This document shows positions 1-8,490 of a stretch of DNA of 64,000 nt, piece after piece. The position numbers were made by a program, and so were the translations under genes. The notes under the pieces were generated by a model. That model was not told the origin of the DNA, did no database searches, and worked only from the letters and a program-made list of their open reading frames with translations. The stretch's first letter is position 1. Each line of letters opens with the position of its first letter. Origin of the DNA: Rahnella inusitata (GTDB taxonomy: Bacteria > Pseudomonadota > Gammaproteobacteria > Enterobacterales > Enterobacteriaceae); contig NZ_JYDE01000036.1 of the NCBI RefSeq assembly GCF_003263515.1, forward strand, positions 1 to 64,000, given 5' to 3'.

Positions 1-350
1 TCGCCGCCGATATCTGGCACGTTCACTTCTTTGCTTTCGCTTGAAGCAGGTGCGGCAGCAGCAGGTTTCTCTTCTGCTTGCGCTTCCTGTTTCGCAGGAG
101 TTGCATCAGCAGCTCCGTCAGCGGCTTCAAAGATCATAATCAGTTTGCCGGTTTCGACGGTATCGCCGACCGCAACTTTGATCTCTTTCACAACGCCAGC
201 CTGTGGAGAAGGCACTTCCATAGAAGCTTTATCGCCTTCAACGGTGATCAGCGATTGTTCAACTTCAACCTTATCGCCCACCTTCACCATAATTTCGGTG
301 ACTTCCACTGCATCTGCACCGATGTCCGGTACGTTAATTTCAATAGCCAT
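1..350 (-). CDS. aceF: Pyruvate dehydrogenase E2, dihydrolipoyl acetyltransferase (partial, N-terminal part)
   Basis: This is the N-terminal 116 residues of the E2 core of the pyruvate dehydrogenase complex, which passes acetyl groups from E1 to CoA on swinging lipoyl arms in the cytoplasm. The ATG is at 350, preceded by AGAGGTAAAGAC as ribosome binding site. A complete first lipoyl domain is visible: it starts [13 protein letters not shown] and carries the lipoylation motif GDKASME with the modified lysine at residue 41. It is followed by an Ala/Pro/Glu-rich linker and the first residues (VNVPDIGGD) of a second lipoyl domain, so the protein has at least two. The gene runs off the left edge. 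It lies 13 bases behind aceE and is surely co-transcribed with it under PdhR control. Confidence 0.97.
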   Translation of the reverse strand, partial: MAIEINVPDIGADAVEVTEIMVKVGDKVEVEQSLITVEGDKASMEVPSPQAGVVKEIKVAVGDTVETGKLIMIFEAADGAADATPAKQEAQAEEKPAAAAPASSESKEVNVPDIGG

Positions 351-363
351 CTGTCTTTACCTC

Positions 364-3027
364 TTATGCCAGACGCGGGTTAACTTTGTCAGCATCGATG
401 CCGAACTTGGTAATGGCTTCAGCCACTACTTTCACATCGATCTCGCCACGTTTGGCCAGTTCGCCCAGCGCAGCAACCACAACGTAAGACGCATCAATTT
501 CGAAGTGGTGACGCAGGTTTTCGCGGCTGTCAGAACGACCGAAGCCGTCGGTGCCCAGTACGCGGAAATCGCTGGCAGGAACGAAGTTACGGATCTGCTC
601 TGCGAACAGCTTCATGTAGTCGGTTGAAGCAACAACCGGTGCATCGTTCATTACCTGAGCCACGTAAGGTACGCGTGGGGTTTCAGTCGGGTGCAGCATG
701 TTCCAGCGTTCACAGTCCTGACCGTCACGGGCCAGTTCGGTGAAGGAGGTCACGCTGTACACGTCAGAACCGACGCCGTAGTCTTTCGCCAGGATCTGAG
801 CCGCTTCACGGACGTGACGCAGGATAGAACCGGAGCTCATCAGCTGCACTTTACCTTTGCTACCTTCCACGGTTTCTAACTTGTAGATACCTTTACGGAT
901 GCCTTCTTCCGCGCCTTCTGGCATGGCTGGCATGTGGTAGTTTTCGTTCAGCGTAGTGATGTAGTAATAGATGTTTTCTTGTGCTTCACCGTACATACGC
1001 ACGAGACCGTCATGCATGATGACTGCCACTTCGTAGGCATACGCCGGATCGTAAGAAATACAGTTCGGGATAGTCAGAGACTGAATGTGGCTGTGACCAT
1101 CTTCGTGCTGCAAACCTTCGCCGTTCAATGTTGTACGACCTGAAGTACCACCGACCAGGAAGCCACGTGCCTGTTGGTCACCCGCTGCCCAGCACAGGTC
1201 GCCGATACGCTGGAAACCGAACATGGAGTAGTAGATGTAGAACGGGATCATTGGCAGATCGTTGGTGCTGTAAGACGTCGCTGCGGCCAGCCATGAAGAC
1301 GCGGCGCCCAGTTCGTTGATGCCTTCCTGCAGGATCTGACCTTTCTCGTCTTCTTTATAGTAAGCAACCTGCTCACGGTCCTGCGGGGTGTACTGCTGGC
1401 CGTTCGGGCTGTAAATACCAATCTGACGGAACAGACCTTCCATACCAAAGGTACGCGCTTCATCGGCGATGATCGGTACCAGACGGTCTTTGATGGAATC
1501 GTTCTTCAGCATCACGTTCAGAGCACGGACGAAGGCGATTGTGGTAGAGATCTCTTTCTTCTGCTCTTCCAGCAGTTGTGAGAAGTCTTCCAGTTTCGGC
1601 ATTTCCAGCTTCTGAGTGAAGTTTGGCAGACGAGTCGGCAGGTAGCCTTTCAGAGCAGCACGACGCTCATGCAGGTATTTGTATTCTGCTGAGTCTTTTT
1701 CCAGAGTGATGTACGGCAGTTTTTCCAGATTTTCATCGGTCACTGGCACGCTGAAACGATCACGGATATAGCGCACGCCATCCATGTTCATTTTCTTCAC
1801 CTGGTGAGCAATGTTCTTGCCTTCGGCCGCTTCGCCCATGCCATAACCTTTGATGGTATGTGCAAGGATAACGGTCGGCTGACCTTTGGTGTTCTGTGCT
1901 TTGTTCAGTGCAGCGAAGACTTTCTTCGGATCATGACCACCACGGTTTAGTGCCCAGATCTCATCGTCGGTCATATCTTTGACCAGCGCAGCGGTTTCAG
2001 GATAACGGCCGAAGAAGTGTTCACGAACGTATTTACCGTCACGGGACTTGAAGGTCTGGTAGTCGCCGTCCACGGTTTCGTTCATCAGCTGGATCAGTTT
2101 ACCGCTGGTATCTTTACGCAGCAGTTCATCCCAACGGTTGCCCCAAATCACTTTGATCACGTTCCAGCCGGCGCCTGCAAAGATGCCTTCCAGTTCGTTG
2201 ATGATTTTACCGTTGCCGGTTACCGGGCCATCAAGGCGCTGTAAGTTACAGTTGATGATGAAGCACAGGTTGTCCAGTTTTTCACGGGTCGCGATGGTGA
2301 TCGCACCTTTGGATTCTGGTTCGTCCATTTCACCGTCACCCAGGAACGCATAAACGCGCTGTTCTTTGGTGTCTTTCAGACCGCGGTGATCAAGGTATTT
2401 CAGGAACTTAGCCTGATAGATAGCACCGATTGGACCCAGACCCATTGATACGGTCGGGAACTGCCAGAATTCAGGCATCAGTTTAGGGTGCGGATAAGAT
2501 GACAGACCTTTACCGTGAACTTCCTGACGGAAATTGTTCATCTGGTCTTCGGTCAGGCGGCCTTCAAGGAAAGCACGCGCGTACACGCCCGGAGAGATAT
2601 GGCCCTGGAAATACACCAGATCGCCGCCGTCTTTCTCGTTGCGAGCACGGAAGAAGTGGTTGAAGCAAACTTCGTAAACCGCTGCGGAAGACTGGAAGGA
2701 TGACATATGGCCACCCAGATCCAGATCTTTCTTCGACGCACGCAGAACGGTCATGATCGCATTCCAGCGGATTGCGGTACGAATGTTGCGTTCCAGCTCC
2801 AGGTTACCCGGATACTCAGGTTCGTCTTCAACAGCGATGGTGTTGACATAATTACGGCTGGCCGCGCCAGCTGCGACGCTCACGCCGCCTTTACGTGCTT
2901 CACTCAGAACCTGATCAATCAGGAACTGCGCACGCTCAACACCCTCTTCACGGATGACCGATTCGATCGCTTGTAGCCAGTCGCGAGTTTCGATCGGATC
3001 CACGTCATTATTTACACGTTCTGACAT
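364..3027 (-). CDS. aceE: Pyruvate dehydrogenase E1 component
   Basis: The 887-residue protein has exactly the length of E. coli AceE. It is the homodimeric, thiamine-diphosphate-dependent E1 that decarboxylates pyruvate and acetylates the lipoyl groups of AceF. The ThDP/Mg motif is visible as GDGEMDEPESKG followed about 25 residues later by NCNLQ. The start ATG at 3027 gives MSERVNNDVDPIETRDW and has AAGGAAAAG upstream. It lies 162 bases downstream of pdhR in the same direction, so a pdhR-aceE-aceF transcript is expected, plus possibly an internal promoter in the leader. That leader holds two marked RNA hairpins, listed separately. Nothing in the coding sequence looks unusual. Confidence 0.98.
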   Translation of the reverse strand: MSERVNNDVDPIETRDWLQAIESVIREEGVERAQFLIDQVLSEARKGGVSVAAGAASRNYVNTIAVEDEPEYPGNLELERNIRTAIRWNAIMTVLRASKKDLDLGGHMSSFQSSAAVYEVCFNHFFRARNEKDGGDLVYFQGHISPGVYARAFLEGRLTEDQMNNFRQEVHGKGLSSYPHPKLMPEFWQFPTVSMGLGPIGAIYQAKFLKYLDHRGLKDTKEQRVYAFLGDGEMDEPESKGAITIATREKLDNLCFIINCNLQRLDGPVTGNGKIINELEGIFAGAGWNVIKVIWGNRWDELLRKDTSGKLIQLMNETVDGDYQTFKSRDGKYVREHFFGRYPETAALVKDMTDDEIWALNRGGHDPKKVFAALNKAQNTKGQPTVILAHTIKGYGMGEAAEGKNIAHQVKKMNMDGVRYIRDRFSVPVTDENLEKLPYITLEKDSAEYKYLHERRAALKGYLPTRLPNFTQKLEMPKLEDFSQLLEEQKKEISTTIAFVRALNVMLKNDSIKDRLVPIIADEARTFGMEGLFRQIGIYSPNGQQYTPQDREQVAYYKEDEKGQILQEGINELGAASSWLAAATSYSTNDLPMIPFYIYYSMFGFQRIGDLCWAAGDQQARGFLVGGTSGRTTLNGEGLQHEDGHSHIQSLTIPNCISYDPAYAYEVAVIMHDGLVRMYGEAQENIYYYITTLNENYHMPAMPEGAEEGIRKGIYKLETVEGSKGKVQLMSSGSILRHVREAAQILAKDYGVGSDVYSVTSFTELARDGQDCERWNMLHPTETPRVPYVAQVMNDAPVVASTDYMKLFAEQIRNFVPASDFRVLGTDGFGRSDSRENLRHHFEIDASYVVVAALGELAKRGEIDVKVVAEAITKFGIDADKVNPRLA

Positions 3028-3070
3028 GGTGCTTTTCCTTATCTGTATCTAATACGTTGGTTTATCTGGA

Positions 3071-3132
3071 GCCTGTCTTCCTGCGCTCTTTCACAAAGCT
3101 CTTCGTTTTCAACAAAACGCACGAAGACAGGC
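3071..3132 (-). other. Branched hairpin element in the pdhR-aceE leader
   Basis: Read on the minus strand, this 62-base element opens with GCCTGTCTTC and closes with its exact complement GAAGACAGGC, a perfect 10 bp stem. After one G-G mismatch the pairing can continue as TGCG/CGCA. Inside lie two smaller hairpins, CGTTTT-GTTG-AAAACG and CTTT-GTG-AAAG, so the RNA can fold like a three-way junction; the first inner stem competes with the outer extension for two bases. There is no U tract, so it is not a terminator. It sits about 45-105 bases before the aceE start. A role in processing, stability or translation of aceE mRNA is inference only. Confidence 0.55.
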
Positions 3133-3150
3133 CCGTCATGTAGTTGCCGT

Positions 3151-3170
3151 GAGCCCTCAAGTGAAGGCTC
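3151..3170 (-). other. Strong hairpin just after pdhR
   Basis: The minus strand reads GAGCCTTC-ACTT-GAGGGCTC, an 8 bp stem (one G-U pair) with a four-base loop, 20 bases after the pdhR stop codon. It lacks a U tract, so it is more likely an mRNA 3'-end stabiliser or part of the aceE leader structure than an intrinsic terminator. Confidence 0.45.
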
Positions 3171-3189
3171 TAAAAATTAATCCCGAAGG

Positions 3190-3960
3190 TTAACTTTCAT
3201 CTTTCCGTTGCTGGAGCCGTCGTAATGACCGATCCCGCCGGGTGTGTTCCCTGCTGAGATCCAGCAAAACTTCTTCAATGAACGCCAGGTGACGGTGAGA
3301 TGCAGCGCGCGCCATTTCTGGTTCACGTGCAACAATCGCCTCGAAGATACTGGCGCGGTGGTTGCTTACCGTTGCCAGCATTTCCCGGCGTGAGTAGAGC
3401 AATTCAAAGTTCTGTCGTACGTTCTTCTCAAGCATCGGTCCCATACAGCGAACCAGATGCAGCAGCACCACATTATGGGCTGCTTCTGTTACAGCGACCT
3501 GATACTGCATAACCGCATCGGCTTCTGCGTCCAGATCCCCGCTGTCTTGTGCGGTCTGAATGCCCACGTGACAATCACGAATACGTGCTAAATCTTCCTC
3601 TGTGCCTCTGAGCGCAGCATAATAGGCAGCAATCCCTTCAAGGGCATGGCGTGTTTCAAGGAGATCGAATTGTGATTCAGGATGGTCAGCCAGTAACTCG
3701 GCCAGCGGATCGCTCACGCTTTGCCACAAATTACTTTGCACGAAAGTGCCACCACCCTGACGACGCAGGAGCAGTCCCTTCCCTTCCAGGCTTTGGATCG
3801 CCTCTCTGAGAGAAGGTCGTGAAACATCAAACTGTTTGGCCAGTTCACGTTCTGGCGGAAGCTTTTCTCCGGGTCTCAAAGTGCCTTCGAGGATCAGGAA
3901 CTCAAGTTGCTGCTCGATCACATCGGATAACTTAGGCTGGCGGATTTTGCTGTAAGCCAT
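3190..3960 (-). CDS. pdhR: Pyruvate-responsive repressor PdhR (GntR/FadR family)
   Basis: This 256-residue transcription factor (E. coli 254) represses the pdhR-aceEF-lpd operon, and pyruvate relieves the repression. The N-terminal winged helix is clear at residues about 9-75: [20 protein letters not shown], then [12 protein letters not shown] and the wing RRQGGGTFV. The C-terminal 170 residues form the all-helical FCD ligand domain of the FadR subfamily. The ATG at 3960 follows a leader containing a perfect PdhR palindrome (4008-4024), so the gene is autoregulated. The C-terminus is basic and arginine-rich ([15 protein letters not shown]). Confidence 0.97.
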   Translation of the reverse strand: MAYSKIRQPKLSDVIEQQLEFLILEGTLRPGEKLPPERELAKQFDVSRPSLREAIQSLEGKGLLLRRQGGGTFVQSNLWQSVSDPLAELLADHPESQFDLLETRHALEGIAAYYAALRGTEEDLARIRDCHVGIQTAQDSGDLDAEADAVMQYQVAVTEAAHNVVLLHLVRCMGPMLEKNVRQNFELLYSRREMLATVSNHRASIFEAIVAREPEMARAASHRHLAFIEEVLLDLSREHTRRDRSLRRLQQRKDES

Positions 3961-4007
3961 ATCAGTGCTGTTCTCTGCGAGTAGCGACTCTGTAAGTTGC
4001 CGGAGTC

Positions 4008-4024
4008 AATTGGTAATACCAATT
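4008..4024. promoter_or_regulatory. PdhR operator
   Basis: AATTGGTAATACCAATT is a perfect 17-base palindrome matching the known PdhR consensus (TGGT-N3-ACCA core). Measured from the predicted pdhR start point near 4034 it covers about +11 to +27, the position of the operator in E. coli. Binding there would block pdhR-aceEF transcription when pyruvate is low. Confidence 0.93.
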
Positions 4025-4040
4025 TAAAAAACGTGGCCGT

Positions 4041-4069
4041 AAAGTAACAAAGTATTCACCTTGTGTCCA
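4041..4069 (-). promoter_or_regulatory. pdhR promoter
   Basis: On the minus strand TGGACA (4069-4064, 5/6 to TTGACA), a 17-base spacer and TACTTT (4046-4041, 4/6) place a sigma-70 start near 4034, exactly where the downstream PdhR operator would be expected. Assignment is by sequence match and geometry. Confidence 0.7.
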
Positions 4070-4291
4070 TATGGCTACCCAGTAAATGCGTCGACCTCGC
4101 ACAATTTAACAACTTTTTAGCATTCTCCTTTTTTTCCACGCTTTAGATCACATTTTTACGATCCTGAGCAAATTTACCGTTAATTCGGTTATTTGTTATG
4201 CAGATGATGCATAAATCAGGTGCAAACTTTTTCGCATAACACTATTCTTGCCCGAACGGTAGATGATGCTGATTTTTAGGCACAATCCAGC

Positions 4292-4332
4292 CGTAAATAA
4301 TTAAATACAAAAAGTGTAATTATCGCCTTACA
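4292..4332 (+). promoter_or_regulatory. Tandem TyrR boxes upstream of aroP
   Basis: Two imperfect copies of the TyrR box (TGTAAA-N6-TTTACA) lie 23 bases apart centre to centre: CGTAAA-N6-AATACA at 4292-4309 and TGTAAT-N6-CTTACA at 4315-4332. Both keep the essential G and C 14 bases apart. Paired boxes with this spacing control aroP in E. coli, where TyrR with aromatic amino acids represses the permease. The second box is the better match. Confidence 0.75.
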
Positions 4333-4388
4333 TTCTTTCTAACACGCAGAATGCTATGGGTTTTGCCCCAATGACAGAGGACAGGTAA

Positions 4389-5759
4389 ATGGTTGATCAA
4401 CAACATGGCGATGAGCTGAAGCGCGGTCTGAAAAACCGCCACATTCAGTTGATCGCGTTAGGTGGGGCAGTCGGAACGGGCCTGTTTCTGGGCAGCGCCT
4501 CCGTTATTCAGTCTGCGGGGCCGGGGATTATTCTTGGCTACGCGATTGCCGGATTTATCGCATTCCTGATTATGCGCCAGCTCGGTGAAATGGTCGTTGC
4601 AGAACCAGTCGCCGGTTCTTTCAGCCACTTCGCCTATAAATACTGGGGTGGATTTGCCGGTTTTGCTTCTGGCTGGAACTACTGGGTGCTGTACGTGCTG
4701 GTCGCGATGGCAGAGCTGACCGCCGTCGGTAAATATATTCAATTCTGGTATCCGGAGATCCCAACCTGGGCTTCTGCGGCTGTGTTCTTCGTGCTGATCA
4801 ATGCTATCAACCTGACCAACGTTAAAGTCTTTGGTGAGATGGAGTTCTGGTTTGCGATCATCAAGGTCGTCGCGGTAGTGGCCATGATCCTGTTCGGTGG
4901 CTGGTTGCTGTTCAGCGATACTGCCGGTCCGCAGGCGACAGTGCGAAACCTCTGGGAGCAAGGTGGCTTCCTGCCTCATGGTATGACCGGGCTGGTGATG
5001 ATGATGGCTATCATCATGTTCTCATTCGGGGGTCTGGAGCTGGTGGGTATCACCGCCGCAGAAGCCGACAACCCGGAGATAAGCATTCCTAAAGCCACCA
5101 ATCAGGTTATTTACCGTATCCTGATTTTCTATGTGGGCTCACTGGCTGTCTTGCTTTCTCTGATGCCGTGGACCCGCGTAGGGCCGGACACCAGCCCGTT
5201 CGTCCTGATTTTCCACGATCTGGGTGATGCGCTGGTCGCCAATGCCCTCAACGTGGTGATCCTGACTGCGGCACTGTCGGTCTATAACAGCTGTGTGTAC
5301 TGCAACAGCCGTATGCTATTTGGTCTGGCTCAGCAAGGTAATGCACCAAAAGCCCTGATGAACGTCGACAAACGTGGCGTGCCGGTTGCTTCTATCATGG
5401 TTTCTGCGGCCACGACGGCCCTGTGCGTACTGATTAACTATCTGATGCCGGGCGAAGCCTTCGGTCTGCTGATGGCGCTGGTGGTTTCCGCACTGGTCAT
5501 CAACTGGGCGATGATAAGCCTTGCGCACATCAAGTTCCGCCAGGCGATGCGTCGCGAAGGGATCGAAACCAAGTTCAAGGCGCTGCTGTATCCGGTGGGT
5601 AACTATATCTGCTTACTGTTCATGGCAGCGATCCTGGTGATTATGGCGATCACGCCGGGCATGGCCATTTCTGTATGGCTGATCCCTGTCTGGCTGGTGA
5701 TTCTGGGCCTCGGTTACTGGGTCAAAAATCAGCAAAGCGGAAAATCCGTGAAAGCCTGA
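4389..5759 (+). CDS. aroP: Aromatic amino acid permease (Phe/Tyr/Trp:H+ symporter)
   Basis: The 456-residue inner-membrane protein (E. coli AroP 457) belongs to the amino acid-polyamine-organocation superfamily, with about 12 hydrophobic segments. The N-terminus LKRGLKNRHIQLIALGG and the following GTGLFLGSA motif in TM1 are the family signature. The sequence stays close to AroP throughout (for example NYWVLYVLVAMAELTAVGKY), which favours AroP over PheP. The ATG at 4389 follows GAGGACAGGTAA. The gene is single, with paired TyrR boxes upstream and a strong intrinsic terminator downstream. Confidence 0.95.
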   Translation: MVDQQHGDELKRGLKNRHIQLIALGGAVGTGLFLGSASVIQSAGPGIILGYAIAGFIAFLIMRQLGEMVVAEPVAGSFSHFAYKYWGGFAGFASGWNYWVLYVLVAMAELTAVGKYIQFWYPEIPTWASAAVFFVLINAINLTNVKVFGEMEFWFAIIKVVAVVAMILFGGWLLFSDTAGPQATVRNLWEQGGFLPHGMTGLVMMMAIIMFSFGGLELVGITAAEADNPEISIPKATNQVIYRILIFYVGSLAVLLSLMPWTRVGPDTSPFVLIFHDLGDALVANALNVVILTAALSVYNSCVYCNSRMLFGLAQQGNAPKALMNVDKRGVPVASIMVSAATTALCVLINYLMPGEAFGLLMALVVSALVINWAMISLAHIKFRQAMRREGIETKFKALLYPVGNYICLLFMAAILVIMAITPGMAISVWLIPVWLVILGLGYWVKNQQSGKSVKA

Positions 5760-5793
5760 AATTAAGTCAGCGTTGTTAAAGGCTTAAAATCTT

Positions 5794-5832
5794 AAGCGCC
5801 CCGGTCCGATTTCCAGGCCGGGGCGCTTTGTT
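5794..5832 (+). terminator. Intrinsic terminator of aroP
   Basis: AAGCGCCCCGG (5794-5804) pairs perfectly with CCGGGGCGCTT (5818-5828) as an 11 bp GC-rich stem, followed by TTTGTT. It lies 35 bases after the aroP stop. Confidence 0.9.
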
Positions 5833-5981
5833 ATCTGGGTCACACTTTGCCCAGCATGACTAAAACGTCCATCTTCATGACTCTTACCTCCTGACTCCTC
5901 TGCCCCTCCCGCGCCAATACTCTTGGCTAACAAACAGTTTTTTAACATCACTCTTTTAACCAATAGCCGGAGAGAACATCC

Positions 5982-7418
5982 ATGAAGGAAGGCGCGCTGT
6001 CATTCAAAGAGAAAGTGGCGTACGGCATGGGGGACGCGGGATGCAACATGATTGGCGGCGCCATCATGCTGTTTCTTAATTACTTTTATACCGACGTTTT
6101 CGGCCTTGCCCCGGCGCTGGTCGGTGTATTACTGCTGTCGGTGCGTGTGATCGACGCCGTCACTGACCCGATCATGGGCGCGATTGCCGACCGCACCACG
6201 ACCCGCTGGGGGCGTTTTCGTCCCTACTTGTTATGGATATCGGTGCCCTACGTCCTGTTCAGCGTACTGATGTTCACGACACCGGAATGGACCTATAACA
6301 GCAAGGTTATCTATGCCTTTGTGACTTACTTCCTGATGTCACTCACCTATACCGCAATTAACATCCCTTACTGCTCGCTGGGCGGCGTCATCACCGCCGA
6401 TCCGCACGAGCGCGTGGCCTGCCAGTCTTATCGCTTCTTTATGGTGGGGATCGCGACGCTGATCTTGTCTTCGACGCTTCTGCCAATGGCCGACTGGTTT
6501 GGCGGTGCGGACAAAGCCAAGGGCTACCAGATGTCGATGGGCGTGATGGCGATCATCGCGCTGTTCATGTTCCTGTTCTGTTTCAGCTTCGTGAAAGAAC
6601 GTATCCAGCCTGCGGTGCCGTCTAAACATGCGCTGAAATCTGACCTGAAAGACATCTGGAAAAACGACCAGTGGGTTCGCATTCTGCTGCTGACCTTCTG
6701 CAACGTGTGTCCGGGCTTTATCCGCATGGCTGCAACGATGTATTACGTCACCTGGGTGATGGAGAAATCCACCTCGTTTGCCAGCATGTTTATCAGCCTC
6801 GGCGTGGTCGGCATGATGATCGGCAGCGCGCTGGCGAAACCGCTGACCGACAAGTTCTGCAAACTGAAAGTGTTCTTCTGGGCCAACATCATCCTGACCA
6901 TTTTCTCCTGCGGCTTCTATTTCCTCGATCCGCACGCCACGACGCTGATTCTGGTCGCCTACTTTGTCCTGAATATCATGCACCAGTTGCCTTCTCCGCT
7001 GCACTGGTCGCTGATGGCAGATGTGGATGACTACGGCGAATGGAAAACCGGCAAACGCATCACCGGCATCAGCTTCTCCGGTAACCTGTTCTTCCTCAAA
7101 TGCGGCCTGGCTGTGGCCGGGGCGATGGTAGGCTTCCTGCTTTCAGGCTATGGCTACGACGCTGGCGCGGCGCGACAGAGTGATCACGCCATCAACGGGA
7201 TAGTATTGTTATTCACAGTGATCCCCGGCGTTGGCTATCTCATCACCGCAGGCGTTGTTCGTTTACTAAAAGTTGACCGCGAAATGATGCGCACCATCCA
7301 GTCAGATCTGGAAATCCGCCGCCGCAATTACCGCGAGCTGAATGAATACCACGACACGAAAAATGCACCTGATGCGGGCTCCCTCCCGCTTCACAGCAAG
7401 GAGCTGAAACATGAGTAA
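5982..7418 (+). CDS. GPH-family pentoside/oligosaccharide:cation symporter (YagG/XynT-like)
   Basis: This 478-residue inner-membrane protein belongs to the glycoside-pentoside-hexuronide:cation symporters (MFS superfamily). The family signature is visible: GDAGCNM near the N-terminus, then RVIDAVTDPIMGAIADRT and WGRFRPYLLW. It follows E. coli YagG (XynT) and YicJ closely, for example AINIPYCSLGGVITADPHERV and LMADVDDYGEWKTGKRITG. A C-terminal tail of about 45 hydrophilic residues ends the protein. ATG at 5982, RBS CGGAGAGAA. It overlaps the next gene by 8 bases, and that gene's ribosome binding site lies inside it, so the two are coupled. The cargo is probably a short arabinose- or xylose-containing oligosaccharide; this is inferred from the partner hydrolase. 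No regulator lies beside it. Confidence 0.85.
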   Translation: MKEGALSFKEKVAYGMGDAGCNMIGGAIMLFLNYFYTDVFGLAPALVGVLLLSVRVIDAVTDPIMGAIADRTTTRWGRFRPYLLWISVPYVLFSVLMFTTPEWTYNSKVIYAFVTYFLMSLTYTAINIPYCSLGGVITADPHERVACQSYRFFMVGIATLILSSTLLPMADWFGGADKAKGYQMSMGVMAIIALFMFLFCFSFVKERIQPAVPSKHALKSDLKDIWKNDQWVRILLLTFCNVCPGFIRMAATMYYVTWVMEKSTSFASMFISLGVVGMMIGSALAKPLTDKFCKLKVFFWANIILTIFSCGFYFLDPHATTLILVAYFVLNIMHQLPSPLHWSLMADVDDYGEWKTGKRITGISFSGNLFFLKCGLAVAGAMVGFLLSGYGYDAGAARQSDHAINGIVLLFTVIPGVGYLITAGVVRLLKVDREMMRTIQSDLEIRRRNYRELNEYHDTKNAPDAGSLPLHSKELKHE

Positions 7419-8385
7419 TTACCCAAACCCGCTCATCGAACAACGTGCCGATCCGCATATCTGGCTGCACAGCGATGGGCATTATTATTTTATCGCCTCG
7501 GTGCCGGAATATGACCGGCTGGAAATTCGCCGCTCAAAAACGCTGACCGGCCTTGCTGATGCACCGGCAAAAATCGTCTGGCGCAAACCCGACAGCGGCC
7601 CGATGAGCGCACTTATCTGGGCACCTGAACTGCATTTCATCGACGGGAAATGGGTGATTTACTACGCTGCCGCGCCGTCACAGGAGATTAAGGACGGACT
7701 GTTTCAGCACCGCATGTATGCGCTGGTGTGTGAGGATGCCGACCCGCTTAAGGGGAAATGGATCGAAAAGGGGCGGATCCAAACGCCGATCGACAGTTTC
7801 TCACTTGATGCCACGCATTTCGGGCATCAGGGAAAAAGCTATTATCTGTGGGCTCAGAAAGACCCGGCGATCCGCGGCAACTCCAACCTGTATATTGCCG
7901 AAATGGAAAATCCGTGGACGCTGAAATCGCCGCCGGTGATGCTCAGTAAACCCGAACTGGACTGGGAAATTATCGGCTTTTGGGTGAACGAAGGACCCGC
8001 GGTGATCACTCATGGCGATAAGATTTTCATCACCTATTCCGCCAGCGCCACCGATGAGAATTACTGTATCGGATTGCTCACAGCTGATGTGCACAGCAAC
8101 CTGCTGGATGCGTCTTCGTGGCATAAATCGCCGCATCCGGTATTTACCACTCACGCAACGAACAAACAGTTCGGCCCCGGTCACAACAGCTTTACCCGCA
8201 ACGAACAGGGTGACGATGTATTGGTTTACCACGCGCGAAATTACACCGAGATTGAAGGCGATCCTTTGTATGACCCGAACCGTCATACCCGGATTAAAAA
8301 CATTCGCTGGGACGACAACGGGCTACCGGACTTCGGCGAACCTGCCGCCGACAACCGTCCGCTGACCTTGCAAAAACTGCCATAA
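7411..8385 (+). CDS. Cytoplasmic GH43 glycosidase, probable exo-alpha-L-arabinofuranosidase
   Basis: The 324-residue protein is a single five-bladed propeller domain of glycoside hydrolase family 43. The expected catalytic residues are visible: base Asp14 in QRADPHIW, pKa-modulating Asp133 in SFSLDATHF, and acid Glu194 in WVNEGPAV, with the WAPELHF motif at 70-76. The opening NPLIEQRADPHIW and VPEYDRLEIRRSKT resemble the exo-1,5-alpha-L-arabinofuranosidase subfamily (GH43_26) more than the longer two-domain XynB beta-xylosidases. There is no signal peptide, so it should act on imported oligosaccharides. The start is ATG 7411 with AAGGAG inside the symporter gene. Substrate is inferred, not proven; a beta-xylosidase activity remains possible. 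Confidence 0.82.
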   Translation: MSNYPNPLIEQRADPHIWLHSDGHYYFIASVPEYDRLEIRRSKTLTGLADAPAKIVWRKPDSGPMSALIWAPELHFIDGKWVIYYAAAPSQEIKDGLFQHRMYALVCEDADPLKGKWIEKGRIQTPIDSFSLDATHFGHQGKSYYLWAQKDPAIRGNSNLYIAEMENPWTLKSPPVMLSKPELDWEIIGFWVNEGPAVITHGDKIFITYSASATDENYCIGLLTADVHSNLLDASSWHKSPHPVFTTHATNKQFGPGHNSFTRNEQGDDVLVYHARNYTEIEGDPLYDPNRHTRIKNIRWDDNGLPDFGEPAADNRPLTLQKLP

Positions 8386-8417
8386 CGCTTTAGAGAAACA
8401 GTTAAGAGAAAGCGATT

Positions 8418-8450
8418 AAAAGCCCGGCCATGTGAATGCGCCGGGCTTTT
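8418..8450. terminator. Bidirectional intrinsic terminator (GH43 gene / ampE)
   Basis: AAAAGCCCGGC (8418-8428) pairs with GCCGGGCTTTT (8440-8450) as a perfect 11 bp stem with A and T runs at both ends. It lies between convergent genes and can serve both strands. Confidence 0.88.
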
Positions 8451-8490
8451 AATTTGTTCAGAGATGACGCTGGGCAGCGAAACTGCGGCG

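Larger units (their letters stand above)
3961..4388. other. pdhR-aroP divergent intergenic region
   Basis: This 428-base non-coding stretch separates two divergent genes. Leftward it carries the pdhR promoter and PdhR operator; rightward it carries two TyrR-type boxes just upstream of aroP. The middle (about 4080-4290) is AT-rich and holds no ORF with a ribosome binding site. Several weak sigma-70-like hexamers occur upstream of aroP, for example TTGCCC near 4249, but none is clear enough to call as the aroP promoter. Confidence 0.6.

Noticed and set aside
4135-4156. Possible CRP site between pdhR and aroP
   Set aside because: Only the right half (ATCACATT) fits; the left half matches poorly and the distance to the pdhR start is about 100 bases.
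6339-7004. 221-codon antisense frame over the GPH symporter gene
   Set aside because: His/Arg/Gln-rich translation typical of the reverse strand of membrane-protein genes; no ribosome binding site.
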